Assembly: GCF_020184175.1 (NCBI RefSeq)
Contig: NC_065530.1
Coordinates: forward strand, 24,219,260 to 24,283,259
Length of the DNA: 64,000 bases
From: Aphis gossypii
Taxonomy: Eukaryota; Arthropoda; Insecta; Hemiptera; Aphididae
Direction of reading: 5' to 3'
Below are positions 39,701-54,719 of the stretch, one piece after another. The translations under genes and the position numbers were made by a program. The number at the start of each line of letters is the position of its first letter. The stretch's first letter is position 1. The notes under the pieces are model-generated. The model was not told where the DNA came from and ran no database searches. It worked only from the letters and a program-made list of their open reading frames with translations.

Positions 39701-41179
39701 CCGTAAATAAATTCATTGTTAATAATTAATTCACAAAAATATTTTTTTTTTAAACATTTAGTAATATATGTATTTCAATTTTATATTTTTATTTTCAATC
39801 GATAACTTATTCGCATCAACATTTTCCAAATACTTTTACTACCCTTACTATCCTAAAAAGTTTTTTTTTTTCTAAAAAAAAAAAAATCATTATTAAAAAA
39901 ATAACTTTTTCCATCCCATGCAGAATCTAAAGAGAAGAGTAAAATTATTAAGTAGATTAAAAAGTTGTTTGAATAAAATGGAATTATTTATGAACTGCGT
40001 TAACAAAATATTTCGTAGCTGAAGTATATCAATATTACTAGACACTAGTATTATGGTTCTATGCTCATAGTCAACTTGAGATGCATGCTACAGTGATAAG
40101 TTGAAAATAACGTGAACATAATTTTAAAATCTTCACCTTATGGCATACGGTTTTTTTTATATAGTTTTAAGATTTTTTTGTAATTACAGTGGACTATATA
40201 AGACTTAGCTTATTAGAGTTAAAATTGTTTAGAATGGTCCTGACGTATCCAAATACATTATAAAAAAATCAGTTATAAGAATCAAATTTCGTAAAAAAAA
40301 ACTGGTAGAAAATATACATTTTTGGTAAAATTTAAAAACAAATTGATTCTTAAAAGTTACATCCTTTTATTGGTTATTACTCGATTCATGCTTTATAATG
40401 TGTGTTGTGTATGTACAACAAATTTTATCGCAATTATTGTATTATTTAACAATATTCTTTTAACATTTATTCTTTAATTTAATATGTAATAAGTAATATT
40501 TAATATGTATTAAAGTAGATTAAAGTAAAATAAAAATATGTAATAAAATAAAATGCATAAATAATTAAAATTATGTATTATTAAGATTAGGTTATAAGAT
40601 TAATTTTGTATTAGTCACAAAGTAAGTCTTATAAACGACGTCAACAGTATTAAGAAATTATATTTATTCAAATATAGGTATTCTATATTATACTAGAATA
40701 TAATTATTCATGGATAATTTAATATAATCTCGTGTACTAACAATTATTTTACACGTGTACTCGTAAACACGAACAATAGTTATTTCTAGTTTTTAAAATA
40801 ATACAAAATACAAATTATCATGTTAAGCGATCTGTTTTTGGATGCACCATAAAGCACTGATACGTTTCATACTTCGATAACTACAAAATATTATAATATG
40901 TACAATAAGTGTACCTATCTAATTTATATATATATATATAAATTATATGAATATTCATTTATATAGTTCCGTAAAAATATAGTAAAACCAGATTTTCTTT
41001 TCCATGCCTAATATTTTATGTAAAAATTATAATATATATTAGATACGTTTTGTGTTTTTTTTTATCTCAAATACAATATTATATCAAATAACAGTGTCAT
41101 TATGTCTACTCTCCGTTTATATATTTTATGTGCAAAACATCAAATTTAAAAAATAACTAAATCTATGTCTTGACTGAGT

Positions 41180-41480
41180 ATTTTGTATTATAATTTTCAG
41201 CGCATCGTTTAAAATGTGTCAATTTACAAACACACCCGCCAGTCCTACAGTCAATTTAAACAGCTATTCCTGAGTTTCCGGTTGTCTCTCATAACCTTTA
41301 TGGCCTTTATGACAATATCTAAGCCATAAACATCAGTGTCTCAAATTTAGGAAGAAATGACTCACGAGGGACATGAATTTGTTAAATTGATCCTTTAACG
41401 ACTATACCCATCTCGTCTGTCTTTGTTTACAAAGACCCGTTTTCGTAGCCAAAAGTACTGTTTTTAATAACTACATTAGC
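41180..41480. promoter_or_regulatory. Candidate enhancer block with clustered TTTATGG sites
   Basis: This 300-base island is markedly less AT-rich than its flanks and has no open frame. TTTATGGCC (41297-41305) and TTTATGAC (41306-41313) are adjacent, and GCCATAAA, the inverse of TTTATGGC, follows at 41323-41330: three Caudal/Abd-B-type sites within 34 bases. Clustering in an island of unusual composition suggests regulatory DNA. Binding is inferred from the known preference of these homeodomains. Confidence 0.3.
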
Positions 41481-44400
41481 ACAGTGAGTGCATTTTATTT
41501 AAAGCGATTCGTCCTTTCTTATGATTATTATGGTATAGTGTATTCAATCACTGACAACGTGAGAAATGTAAACTTTTAATTAGGCACAACAAAGTGTTTT
41601 AATGAAATGAAACGAAACAGAACAATAAACTATTTTTTCTCAGTTAAATTCAGTAAATCCCTTTTAATTTACTTACATTTAAATAAAAGCTAAATGTTAT
41701 GTTTGAATTTTCGCTAAAGAAGTTCAATTTATTAGTATCTTTGATTACGATTTTTTACTATAATTGTTCCGTTTTGAACAAGTTAACACTGATAAAAAAA
41801 TCAAAAAAATAGAATATACGTGTGTAAAATTGTGTGTTAAATTTACACGTGAAATATTTATGGAACAAATAAATAATACAACTATAATTACTACAATATC
41901 AATAGAAATTAATATTATTAAATTATACTGACCTTGTTAGATTCTTTAAATTGTTTAATTAATAATTATTAAAATATTAAATAGGTACATATGTTGCTTA
42001 TAAACTATTACTCAGAAATAATCAGTTTTATATTATATTTCGAATTAATATTTCATAGAGAACGATGCGCATACTAAAACAAAAATGAATTAAATTATCA
42101 GAAACTTTAGATAATGAAAATAAAAACTATAAAATATTCAATTGATGTTCATATTTAAACTATTTAAAAAGTATAATTGTTTTTTAGAGTATAAAAGCTA
42201 GACAATATGTAAATCTCACGAAACTAATATAAAAGTTGTAACGATTTTATTCTTTGATATAAAATACAATATTATAATATTATATATATATGAGTAAATT
42301 CATAAAAAAATGAAATATTAATAATAATCAAAATAGTAAGTAACTGTCGTGTACACATTTAAACATTTTTCTTTATGTTATTAATTATTATTATTATCAT
42401 TATTTGATAATTACATTATTCAAAATTACAAGTAAATTCATTTTGCGAGTATTCAAAGTCCTTTGTTTCTATCCATGAAATAAATATCGATAAACTGATT
42501 ATTTATATAATATAATAATAAAATAAATTTACATATTATATTTTACAGACTATTTAATTAACTCAACATTGATAGACAATGACACAATACCTATAACAAT
42601 AAAATATGTCAAATAAATGATATAAACATGCAACATCAAAAACGTACATTAAAAATGTGTATTATTTTAATCTTCAATAATACAATAGTAGAAACATCCG
42701 AACATTACAATGAAACAAAAATATAATATAGATGGACATTACTGGAGTAGTTATAAGCTATTCGACGAGCAGTGTACAGCCCTATGAAACCTAAAAACCA
42801 ATTAAATTTATTTGGAAATATTCCATTTTTAAATATCCTGATACGCTATAAAATTGTATATTCATTAAAAAACAAATTTTATAATTATTATTCATTTTGA
42901 TTATTATATACTACGTATAAAAAAATTGTACGTTTGATTTTATATCATATAAAAAATACGGTACCTAACATAACACTATTGTGTACGTGGAAATACTAGT
43001 TTCTTACAATTGTATTCATATAGGTACACGTACAAACTAATTAGCCATGCAATATACTACGTAAATCATAAAAGAGTAAAAACTGTGGTCATATTGTCAT
43101 CACAATACAATTAATTTATTGCATACTATAAAATGTTGACGCACGCCCAATGTAATTGGTATAAATTAATTAGGTTTAAAGTTTGATAAAAATATAAGAA
43201 AACGTCATTATCCAGTATAAAATATGGGTTAATACTTCATGCCCCATAAATAATTATTTAACTTAAAAACAACTTAAGAATATATTGTTATATTATACTA
43301 GTATGCGACGTTTACCATGTTTTAATTATAGTGATTATGAATGTTTATAAAATATTATACAGCTCACAAAACTACGATAAACCATATTCTGTGGACTTTT
43401 TCGGTGATCAATGCATATTCAAACAGACGAACAACGTTAATAATGTTTCATAGGTTTTTGAATAATTGACAATTGTATTATTGAAAATAATTTTAATTAT
43501 AATATACAATAGTTCGTCGATATGATTTTTTTGTTATTCTATCAAATTAAATGTACGTGCTGATGTATTATGATATTCGATGATAATTTATAATCATTGA
43601 ATTTAATGTATATATTATATAATATTTTTTAGGTACAATATAATCTTTTACTTGTGAATTATTTTGAACGTTAACTTTACTATATTTTGAGATAAAACGT
43701 AAATTATTGATGTAATCATCCTAAATGTATAATATAGATTACGAGGTCAACGTTTTAATGAACCATTCCCCCGTTTTTTTTTCAATTGGTTTTTTTCGTC
43801 GGATATAAACAGTTTCTTATTACAAAATCACTAAAATAATCGAAATGCAAATTAATTCAAATAAAAAAGGTAATAAACTAATAATATAATCTGTTTGTGA
43901 TTGTTGAATAAACCACAATCAATATAACAATAAGACAACTAGTAACTACTTATATACTACTTAAACTTATTATTCGCTGGATTGTGATTATAACAATTTT
44001 TAAAATCGGTGTACAGTGCAGAATAAAATAAATGAATTATATAGAGTTATTATTATTGTGATCGATTGTTTTTAAATTCATAAAATATGTGATACTAAAA
44101 TAAATCTTTAATCTAAGTTTCAAACTTTTGCTTTCACAACTTCTTAACTTATAAATCATAACAAAATCAAGTGAAATATTGAATTCAATATTTCACATGA
44201 TTTCGTTATAATATCTTAATAATTTATTAGAACTCAGCTATGAGTTTATTTTATTTTATTATTTTTTTTTAATTATCTAACTAGGTTATTAGGTATAATA
44301 TACCAATACCAAGTAAATATTTTATATTATAATATTGTATTACCCAAACACAATCATCATTTTCAGCATTATTTTAATTAAATGACATAATACGCAACTC

Positions 44401-47400
44401 GTGGAATGCAATTAACTCTTAAAATTAATCTTAAAATACGAAATATTACAAAAACACAGTGCGTAATATAATTATAATAGTTTACCTCTACTTCAGAATA
44501 CAAAGTTTGATAAATTATATTAATGGTTATAACTGTATTTTTAATGAAACACGATGATTATCTAGAATAAAATTAGAAAAATAAACCATGACTAATATTT
44601 TGTTATAGTGTGTTGGCCTGGTTGATGACAGAAATAAGTAGATATAGAGTACATTTTTTTTATTTTTTTTTTAATACTCAATGAAGACAAACATGAAACA
44701 AATATGAACAAACAAACGGTCACTTGATCAATACAACCTATTAAACTGTTCTAATTCGTACTACATTTAATTATCAACAATTTTTAGGAAAATATACAAA
44801 ATTTACGTGTCGTCAGTCATTTCACCACAAAAATATTTTGGAAACGTAAAATCAAAATAATAAAATACTTCACAAATTCATCAATTAATAACTACCTCAA
44901 ACTAAATTTATAATTAACAAAACCCCAATATTTTCATACAACAGAGTTCTTAACAAACTTCACTATTATGATAATTCATTTATTAACTGTTGTACAACTA
45001 ACTAATTGCCATAAAAACTCTTCAAAAAAATCTAACAAGAAAGTTACATCGACATTTTTACAGAGATTTCCTTTGACGACAAAACGACTTCATGTTAGTT
45101 ACCACAACTGTGAAACTTTTGCTCGCGTATTTTAAAGTTTTTAAATTAGTAATATGTTAATAAAAACAACTAATTTAAGCACCATATTTTAAACAGATTG
45201 TATAGTCGAGCAATAAAAAATATAAACAATTTTTACGTAAACGTAATATATTTACTCCCCCACGTATAAAAACATACAAAATTAAATGTTTTTAAGTTTT
45301 TCTAATTATACTTGTTTCAAGAATTCAGAAGATTTCGCCAATTATACATCCAAACAATAACATATATAATAAAGACAATTTACGTGACTTTATTCTACAC
45401 TGTTTAGATATCCAATACACTACTAGATCATCTAGATTTCGCATTTACATTAATTTAGTTACTATATACTTATATATATTTTTTAGAAAAATATTCTATT
45501 TATCTATTTTATTGTTATTTTGTAATTGATCTGAAAACGATACTCAAATGAAAGAATCTTAAACCTCATTTAGTTATTAGTATGTAGCAATTCAATTCAT
45601 ATAAACTTATTATATATTTAAAAATAATATAGGTAGAACTAATCAGTTAATTCGTATTTATTTCTTATTAAAGATTAAACTTTTGAAACTTAGCTGATAG
45701 TATTATTGTAAAAGTAAGGAAAACGGTTTTAAATATTTAACTCGTTTTGTGTTGAAACGATTTCATATAATATATATTGGTATAGAAAGTTTAGACAATC
45801 CAATCAACAACTTCCATAATTGTAAACGCAAACTTTCTCAGTTGTAATTACTAGTGGATATTGTATTTGGTTACATCAATAAACCATATCATACTTATAT
45901 TATATTTGATAGTGAACAACACTAAATAATATATCTTTTAGAAACTAAATTTTATGGGTAACAGTCCAGAATATATTTTCCAATACATGCTAATCTAATA
46001 TATTTATATTTTTCCCATGGAACCTATAATTTATTGTTGCCTCTGATATGAATATTACATTAATGTATTTCTAATTGTCCAATTCGTTCTTGTTATAATA
46101 GCAAAAAATGTTTATTCGAATTTCTTACATAAATTAATGATAAGAATTGAGCAGGCGTAACGATAGAAACAAAAACTAACGCAGGTAAAAATACTTCGAC
46201 GTTACCTGCAATTGGCGTTATTATACTATGTAAAACTTTTTATCTTTCACCAACTGTCAATCAGTAAAAAAAAATACGTATAAGTCGTGTCATATTAGAA
46301 AAATATCACGACTGTATAAAAATTTAGTTTATCAAATATATCTTTGACAATTTATTATAATATATATATATTATATTTTTTTTTGTATTAATATACATTT
46401 ATTTTGAATGATTATGTTATATACATAAATACATAATTACAAATAAGTACAACTGAATAATTAATAACCTACCTATTTATACAATATAAAAATTGATTAA
46501 ATGTATTATTATAATTTTCTATTCTTAAAATAATATCTTCCCGTAAAAAAATCAAATAAGTGAATAAAATAATATCGAATAAAGAGCTTCAGAAAGTTTA
46601 AATTATTATCAGCTTATCTGGAAAAATAATACTGACACAAAACTCAAAATTAGTAATATTTGATGAATTATTTTTTACTTGAATTTCATTTATATATGTA
46701 CAATTATAAGTGTAATTTACATAATAATTTGTAATATACAGTTTATTTAAATTATTTGATAAAATAGTTAAACCTTTTTAAATAATTTATTGATATTCAA
46801 AAGTAACAATATAACAAGCATTTGTGTTAATAATGTATAAAAAAATAATTTATATCTTCTTATAATAGGCTTGATGTTAAATGCAGAAAATCAAGTGGGT
46901 TAGATTAAATCTTTCTAAGAGTATTGAAATAATAAAATAGTTTCATTATCTTATTGTATGAAGTTGTGATGTACTCAGGGGCAATATTTAAATATTCAAT
47001 TATGCATTCGTGTCATCACTTTTTCGAGTATGAGAATTTTATTAAAATGAAAAAAATTCTACTCCTAAAGAAGTTCTCCATTCCCCACGAGAAATAATCT
47101 AAATCAAACGCATTACTTGGTTCAACGTGTAAAAAATATTTACTTGACATTATGACTCATATCACGCGTCACTGACACCACCCAAGTACAATATTGCAAG
47201 ACCTCAGAGAGCGTTAATAAAGGATTATTCCATAAACGTATAACCATGAAAAAAAATAAGAGTATAGAGATTAAAGAGAATAGTTTTTACATTATTTAAT
47301 TTATCTAATTTAGAATTTTTATGTTCAAAAATAAACTATTAATACTTTATAATATTACAATAAGTAAGCGCATTATATTTGGCTTTTAGAATTATATTTT

Positions 47401-48990
47401 CAACTTTAAAATATTTATATTATATATATCTTGTTTTAATTTACTAGCAGTTATATTTCTCAATCACTTATTTAGAATCTACGAAAAAAAATAATTTGCT
47501 CAGATTGTCTAAAACAATAGTAGAATAATATGCATACATTTACACAATTTTAACAATTATTTAAACATAAAAATGATCTAAATTTATAAATTTAATTGAA
47601 AGTATTAAAATTAAAATACTTATTTAATATGATAAAAGTTAAGTATAAGTATAAAATAAATATTAAAATATTTAAAAATTATAATATAATTATCACAAAA
47701 TTCATTTAAGTGACTATCATCCGTAGTAATAATTAACAACCTACAATCTACATAAGTAAAAAGTACCTAATATAATAGTCCAATATATTATACTGAAAAT
47801 ATTAGAATTAATGTTTTGATATATTTTAATAACTTTGGATAACTTATGAACAACTATAATAACAACACCGATTATGCATTCAGGTTATATTCGATCGTCG
47901 TCGAGTATGAATACGTAATAAAGTACGACAAGATCGTTGCTCGAGGTTTAATCTGATATTTAATGTTTATAGATTCAATGCTTCTGCAAAAGAGTGGTTT
48001 TGGGCTTTTGGCCAAGAATTTTTGACTGTACAAAGAAAAGGTTATTTCAATTATTATTATTATTTTTTTTTTTAATATTAAATTATGTTTCGATTTCATT
48101 GAATACGCATAAATAAATATTGAAAACGTAGTTTACATCAATATACATAAACCAAAATAATTGCATAGTTATTTAAATCCAATAGATTTATTCTTGATAT
48201 ACATGTTTTGTATAACAATAATAATATCATAATATATGTATAAGGTAGTAATAAAAATCAATATTACCCAGAGATATACAATTTGTTACGATACCCATTT
48301 TATTGATATTTATTTTTCTGTTCAAATATTGTCGTATTAAATATAGTTTACTTAAGGAATCGAAGAAAATATAATATTTTATTAAACTTTGTGTACAATT
48401 AAATATAAATACCTATCCATCCTTCTCTAAAATAAGTTTGATTAATAAATATAAGTTCTAATTTCATAACAAATATTAAAGAATAGTAAAATTAAAAAAA
48501 AAAATTAAGCAAACTATTGAAATACTTTTAATAAAGTTTAAAATTTAAAAAATAAATAAAGTTATAATATTTTTTTTTTCATATTTCACATAGTTTTTTT
48601 TCCATAAACGACTATTAACCATTTATTGTTATCGATATTTTAATATTAAAACAAAAAAAACCTGTCATAAAATATTATATTACAAGTAGGTTATAAAAAC
48701 CAAATTATTTTATTAACATTATTTTTGATTCTTTCATTACGGTAAATTCGATGCCGGATTGAGGTATGTTATTAGCTTATTACTATAAATTTGAATGTAC
48801 ACTCAATGAGCATATGTATGTATATATAGCTAAAAATTATTTAGTTATAACCAAAAAAAAAGTTTTAATAATTACGTTACATTAAAAAAGTATAAATAAG
48901 TAGGACTACGAATAATAAAATATAAAATTGATTGTTTAAAGCACCAATTAGATACAAATTGTATTTTCTTATTCGCATAAATCTAATGTT
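41481..48990. other. AT-rich noncoding DNA, no gene seen
   Basis: Uniform A/T-rich sequence without mobile-element ends or coding segments I can defend. The only notable structure is the palindrome at 44158-44209. The 75-codon minus-strand frame at 47.87-48.10 kb is chance length and low complexity. Confidence 0.55.
44158..44209. repeat. Near-perfect 52 bp palindrome
   Basis: The central 26 bases (44171-44196), arms GTGAAATATTGAA and TTCAATATTTCAC with no spacer, are a perfect palindrome. The next 13 bases on each side, left ATAACAAAATCAA and right ATGATTTCGTTAT, pair at 11 of 13 positions. Overall 24 of 26 arm positions match. Chance palindromes in AT-rich DNA are usually pure A/T, whereas this one contains GTGAAA/TTTCAC and GAATTC. 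It could be a tiny foldback element, a fused inverted duplication, or an assembly fold-back. Confidence 0.9.
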
Positions 48991-49400
48991 TACTGGGTAC
49001 TAAGATCTTGTTCCAGTAGAACAAAATGTTAGTGGAGACGAGACCCAATAATAACAACTAGTATAGTGACTGAAATTTTTAAGAGTACGTTAAAGTAAAT
49101 AGAATATATTTAGGAAAAAAGTACCATACAATAAATAGTTTAGGAGAAGTGAGCCTCCATATCATAAAGACCCAAGATACGATTGTAAAGGTTTAAAGTA
49201 GTTTTTAGACATATCATAAGAAAATATGAGACAAGATGGCTTGGAAAGTTTTGGAGACAAATGTAAGAGTTAAAGAAAATAAGGCCCTAATAATAGATGA
49301 CCAAAGATTATAAAAAAGGACATGGAAATAAAAATGGCACGTTATTATGTGAGTAACATAGAGAAAATTTACCAGGACAACTTACACGATAAGTGAACTC
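48991..49400 (+). pseudogene. Possible LINE reverse-transcriptase relic
   Basis: The block is purine-rich and less AT-biased than its flanks. From 49216 the plus frame reads IRKYETRWLGKFWRQM-stop-ELKKIRP, recalling the (R)RWLGHV-RM...KRP segment near the C terminus of many insect non-LTR reverse transcriptases. An overlapping frame then gives GPNNR-stop-PKIIKKDMEIKMAR, like the following GRPKKRW-D-V-KDL segment. At least one frameshift, several stops and a shortened linker would be needed. No YADD catalytic block is visible upstream. This is a weak, memory-based resemblance. Confidence 0.3.
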
Positions 49401-52400
49401 TTAAGTTATAAACTAGTCAACTAAACAATGATAGGAGAAGAACTTACATAGAATTACTTACTTAATTTTGAAGGAATTTAATTGTAAGCTGTTATAATAT
49501 GAACGCTTTAATTTATTATTTCAAGAACCTAATAATAAAGTGCACAGCGTTATTATGTAATACACAATTGCTTTTAAAAATATGATATAATACTTACCTT
49601 AACAAAACCCAAAGCCAAAATTAAATGTAAAATATTTTCCTTGTTTAATTATTATATTTTTAAGCTATGTATTGAATAAAGTATAAACAACAAAAACGTT
49701 TTTATTTAGAAGATTAATATAATCAATTTACACTTAATATTAAAATACTGCTATTTAACAATAATTACTTTTGATGAGAATTGAATATATTATTTTAATT
49801 TTATTAAATAATAAATGAATACGATTTCTTTGTGAACTATTTTATAGTTGCCTTCATATTTTTAAAACCATCATACTGCTGTATTAAAATGAGAAATATT
49901 TTCGAAGATTCAACAAACACTTCAACGTAACAGCTAAACAGTTTTTTTTTTTTATTATTTAAAATTTTACAATCTGTATTAGATAACACAATAAGAAAAA
50001 ATATAACTGACATAACACATACTTAATAAAAAAAAAACAGCATATAACGCACATGATGAGAGATGGTAGGTATTCTCAAAGTTTAAAATTTTAAATTTGT
50101 ATCAAAAAATGTATTTCATGGCTAGCTGTAATTATATTTTTCTTAATACGTAGTTCTATAAGACACCGATTATGATTGAAAGTGAACCACGTAATGTATT
50201 TGATTATAATAACGTTTACTCAATTATATGTTATAGTTCAGTAAATAATTATTCTAAGAATAATATATCAATTAATAAGCGTATTGTTTGCGATGTGAAT
50301 GAATAACAGTTAATATAAATTAGGAAAAAATAATTATACACATTTAAACGTTATTATCGCGCTATGTATACTTTGTTGATATAATTCAAATAGTAAATAC
50401 AAATAATTAGTTAGACGTCTTAACTAATTTTGTTGGCTCCGTCTTTCAAGTACGTAACATAAGAAATTTTCATTCGGCCATTTTCATTTAGCATCGTTAA
50501 TTTAAAATGAATAATATTGTAATGAATTTACCAATTATTAAACTCAAAGTAAGCGCCATAGTTTGTAATTTTTTTTTTTGAAATGTTTTTACGATATTTT
50601 ATTTTAAAATTAATTTTATTGTAAATGTGTAAAATACTGTAATTTAAAAAATACTTATTCAAAATTAAAATATCGTATATTTAGTTATTAAATATTAAAC
50701 TTCATAATGTGAAAAATGCAGCATTGTACTATTCCTAAATTACGTTAAAAAATTGATATTTTTAATTTTTGAAAATATAATAATATAATACACATATTTA
50801 ATTTTTTTTTTTTTATTGTTATTCCAAACTCTTTAACAATAACGAGTGAAGTTCAACTGCCATGTTTGGAACATATTCTATGGTCGTTATAAACGCTTTA
50901 AACTTAACGTGTAAATGCGTGTAACTGAGTAGACGTATCTGTTGACGTACATGACTTATATGCTCTTATCTACCACTTTTCGTGTGTATAATTACATACG
51001 ATTAGTGAAATATTATAACGAAAGTCCTTTTTGAACAACCCGTTCTCGATAAGATATTTTAATCAAATTAAAGTAGTTATACATACGAAGTGGTCAATTG
51101 CATTAATATATAAGTATATTATTGTAGTATATGAAAATAAAATATATACAAGTTACGTACAATATTCAGATTTGTTTGGTTTTTGAAGAGCTGACGGTGC
51201 ATATTCCGTTGGAATTTATATTACAATAATGTTTATATACATTGCGTTTACGCGAGAGGTCCACGCGTCTCGCTCGAATTATTATTTTGCCCTTGAAAAT
51301 AATACGTAGATACATACCATTATCGATAGCCTCAGTACAATCGTGAAAAAAATTTTTACTTAAGGGAAAAAAATAGCTGAATTGCTTCTCTCTGATACCA
51401 CGTATAGTATAATAATATTATTTTTGTTTATCGTTCGGCAGCAAAATAATATCAAGCCCGCGCGTGGTCATGAACGTCTCATTGTGCACGGTTTTATATT
51501 TTCAATCAATTCGTCTTACAAGTTATAACCCTTTACGTATATTAATTATATGCACACAATGTAATTATTATTTCTTTCGGGAAAACATGAAATTTATTTA
51601 ATTTATTTCCATGAATATTCGATTTAATTATTAAATAATTTACATGCTTTACTAAAATTATGAAGTACATTATAACTGTTTAAAATATTTAATTGTGTAA
51701 ATTTAACACAGCGAAATGTATAATTCTGTATAAAGAGAATGCACTCGAGTTTTAGTTGTTTATTTTATCCAATTTTGATGGCAAATTATTTTCTTCGAGC
51801 TATACTAAAAAAATATTTATCACGATAAATTAGAATCTTTTATTCAAATGATCACTTTTTTTATTGTTATTATTTAAATAAATGTACACCTTTATGAACT
51901 ATTACTATTCACAATGTCTTTTCCTGGAATATACAAATTATTATTGCCTTATTATGTACATCATTTAGGTTCAATACTTGATTTTGTTAGTGTGCATACT
52001 AATACATTCTTAAAAAATGAATCAATTAAACATTTTGCTTAAAAAATGTCACATATCTATAAATATCTGAATAATATATGTAGTATTATTTCATAATAAG
52101 GTTAGGCAAGTAAAAAAAAATTAAAATTAAAAATAATTTCATAAATGATTATATTTTAAATGCTCATGTAAAACATTGTTAAAATTCTATACAAATTTAG
52201 CAATTTAAATATATTATAATGGTTTTATTTCCCATATTATATGTTTATCTTTGGATAAATTTTCGTTAAGATGTTTTCATACATAATATGGTTATTATTT
52301 TTATATAGTAGTAATAATATATTATATTATAAAGTTATATATTTTTATTCTTAAAAATATAAAAATAAAATAATTTTAAATTTATATTTTCGTCTTACCG

Positions 52401-53219
52401 TAAATATTATTTATTAATTATAAAAGATATACAACATTATCAAAAATTTTAACATACAGATTACAGAATAATGTAGCATTGAATCAAATGGCAGTACAAT
52501 AATATAATATGATGTGAAATATAAATATAAATATAAATATACTTTATTGTTATAATAACAATATTAAATATTTAAAATATAATAAATACAATATATTTGC
52601 ATTAAATCAACTTGCGTAACACCAATAGTAAAATGCATCACTTTGATAGTAATATCCCAAAAATTAAATGTAGGTACGTAACATAAACTGATTGACTGTC
52701 TCCTTACAATCGTTCTTCGTATACAATACCTAATATAGAGCATTGAATTCAAGTTTAACACATCTATTGACATTACCCATTCAACACCAACTGCACAGCA
52801 AAAAAGTACCCGCTTGGTAACCTTTTTTTTTGTTTTTTTTTTAAATATTTCTAATATTTTTTTTAACGACTTTTAGTACCTACTCCTGAAATCAAGGTGA
52901 TAATATATGTAGTATGTGTGAAATTACTGATCGATACGCGTAACACTGGTTAGTGACAGCTATGTGAAGATTAATGGCACGTTAACATTTTCTGTTTCAT
53001 ATTAATAAAATAAAAAAGTCTTAAAAAAAATAATCAATTTTAATTTATTTGGGAAGTACGCATATGAAACATATGTCTGAACTGAACAATAAATTGTGCC
53101 TTTTAAGAATATCTCATTTGGCGCAGTATATTTGTAGTTTGATTTTATAATATTATAAAACTGATATAATAGGCATAACTTATAACGTACATGGAGACCA
53201 ACCAAAATTGGATAATACT
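49401..53219. other. AT-rich noncoding DNA, no gene seen
   Basis: Nothing recognisable apart from small CpG patches near 51.19-51.29 and 51.43-51.50 kb and a microsatellite at 52.5 kb. Confidence 0.5.
52518..52541. repeat. (ATATAA)n short tandem repeat
   Basis: Four hexamer units of AATATA/ATATAA in a row. Confidence 0.9.
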
Positions 53220-53490
53220 ATAGTTTAGGTAAAACAAGTTAAATGGATCTTTACTTGCTAATAGAACTTCCGAAGTTGGGACGGAAAAGAGTTACTTCTC
53301 TAATCATGTTGCATTAACCCAAGAATCACATGGCATCGTGTTGGGACCCATTCTATGCCATACCTGTGTTATGGACTTTGAGTCGTGTATATGATATCTT
53401 CCCGCGGGATGACCGTAAACTTTGTGAAGTCAAGACCTTCAAAATGAACTTACATCACAATACATAGAGCCTAAGATATCAACCATTCCA
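53220..53490. other. Unassigned balanced-composition block, probably repeat debris
   Basis: Some 270 bases of mixed composition with sharp borders against AT-rich DNA. Frames on both strands are short; the longest ATG frame on plus is about 24 codons. Sharp borders and lack of coding suggest a degraded repeat, but I found no termini. Confidence 0.3.
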
Positions 53491-54600
53491 TACAACTAAG
53501 ATAAATGTACTTAATTTAGTCTATTATGTTTCCTTTATGATAATTCTAAGATGAAACAATCGAATCTTTTGCAAATTTCAACAAACAAATATCTTAATTG
53601 AAAAATATTGAAATGTATAAATGAACCAGATATATTGTAAACTTCTATTTGATGAAAAAAAAATCAATATTTTACAACATTTAAAAACCAAATACGTAAT
53701 AATATCCCGTAAACTTTGCACAAATTACAATATTATTATTAATAATATTAAGCAATTATAACATTCGTTATAACCTATAGCATTAGGAAACAAACCTAAC
53801 TATTAAGTATCAATTGATGTAAAAATATAACTATATTATCTCGTTAATTGGTAAATACTAAATGGCAACAAATGGATATTCTAATATTTACTGTACATAT
53901 GTATATATTTTTTTTAATGTTAGTGTGCTGTAACATTTTGAAACGCTGTAAATAAATTATGAATGCAATTATTAATCTAATCAGGTTTTACACATACGTA
54001 TATTAATTTAATCTACAATCGCAACGATGTTATTTACTTTAGATATTACAAAGGTACATCGTACAAAACGATCAAAGTCACTCAAACACTGCAGTTATAA
54101 TATTATGATAAAATTAAATGTTGAATGAAAATATAACCGTACGGATAAATAGCCTACAAATATACTTTGGAGTTTGGACGAATACACATTACACATAATA
54201 TAATGTTCTATGTTTGCGTATCCATTAGACGTGCCACTAAAATTTAAATCAAACAGGAAGTGACTAAAGCTAACAGCTTTGCATCACTTTATAGTTTCTA
54301 TAACACAGCGTGCGATTAAGAACATTCTCTTTAGCACTCGAGAATGATTTTGTCTCAAAATAGTTTATAATCATAGTAAGTATGAGTTGTGAACCGTTAT
54401 GTAATCAAAAACACATCTATATATATAGTATAAATAAATGTATAATCTACAATCCTATAGTTTTGAGAAAGGCATAATAAACGGCGACAAAAGATCAGTG
54501 TGTCAAATGTTCGCATAAAAACTTTACGAGTTTTATTACAGCAAACGTATACCGAGTTTATTGTACACCATAACACTTCCGTTATTGCCCGAGAACACAT

Positions 54601-54623
54601 ACACACACACACACACACACACA
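54601..54623. repeat. (AC)n microsatellite
   Basis: About eleven AC units, preceded by an interrupted ACACAT. Confidence 0.95.
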
Positions 54624-54719
54624 AATATTTTTTTACTTCGTTTCTTTCATTCCCCTAGAGCTTTTTTTCTCGTAAAATTACGACACCATAATAATATCAA
54701 ACGTTTATGAGGCAATTTG

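Larger units (their letters stand above)
31661..41179. other. Long AT-rich stretch with two G/C-richer islands
   Basis: Nearly all of this is gene-free AT-rich DNA. Two islands break it. At 33110-33610 CpG words, a CAGCTG E-box and pyrimidine tracts occur. At 36160-36560 a purine-rich strip (GAATGAGGGGAGAGAG) is followed by mixed DNA. Neither has an open frame above chance. At 40186 TA-CAGTGGACTATATAAG resembles a pogo/Tigger-type terminus, but no opposite end was found. Confidence 0.45.

Noticed and set aside
46181..46209. GCAGGTAA...TTACCTGC inverted repeat considered as a miRNA-like hairpin
   Set aside because: The stem is only eight base pairs with a 13-base loop, far too short for a precursor.
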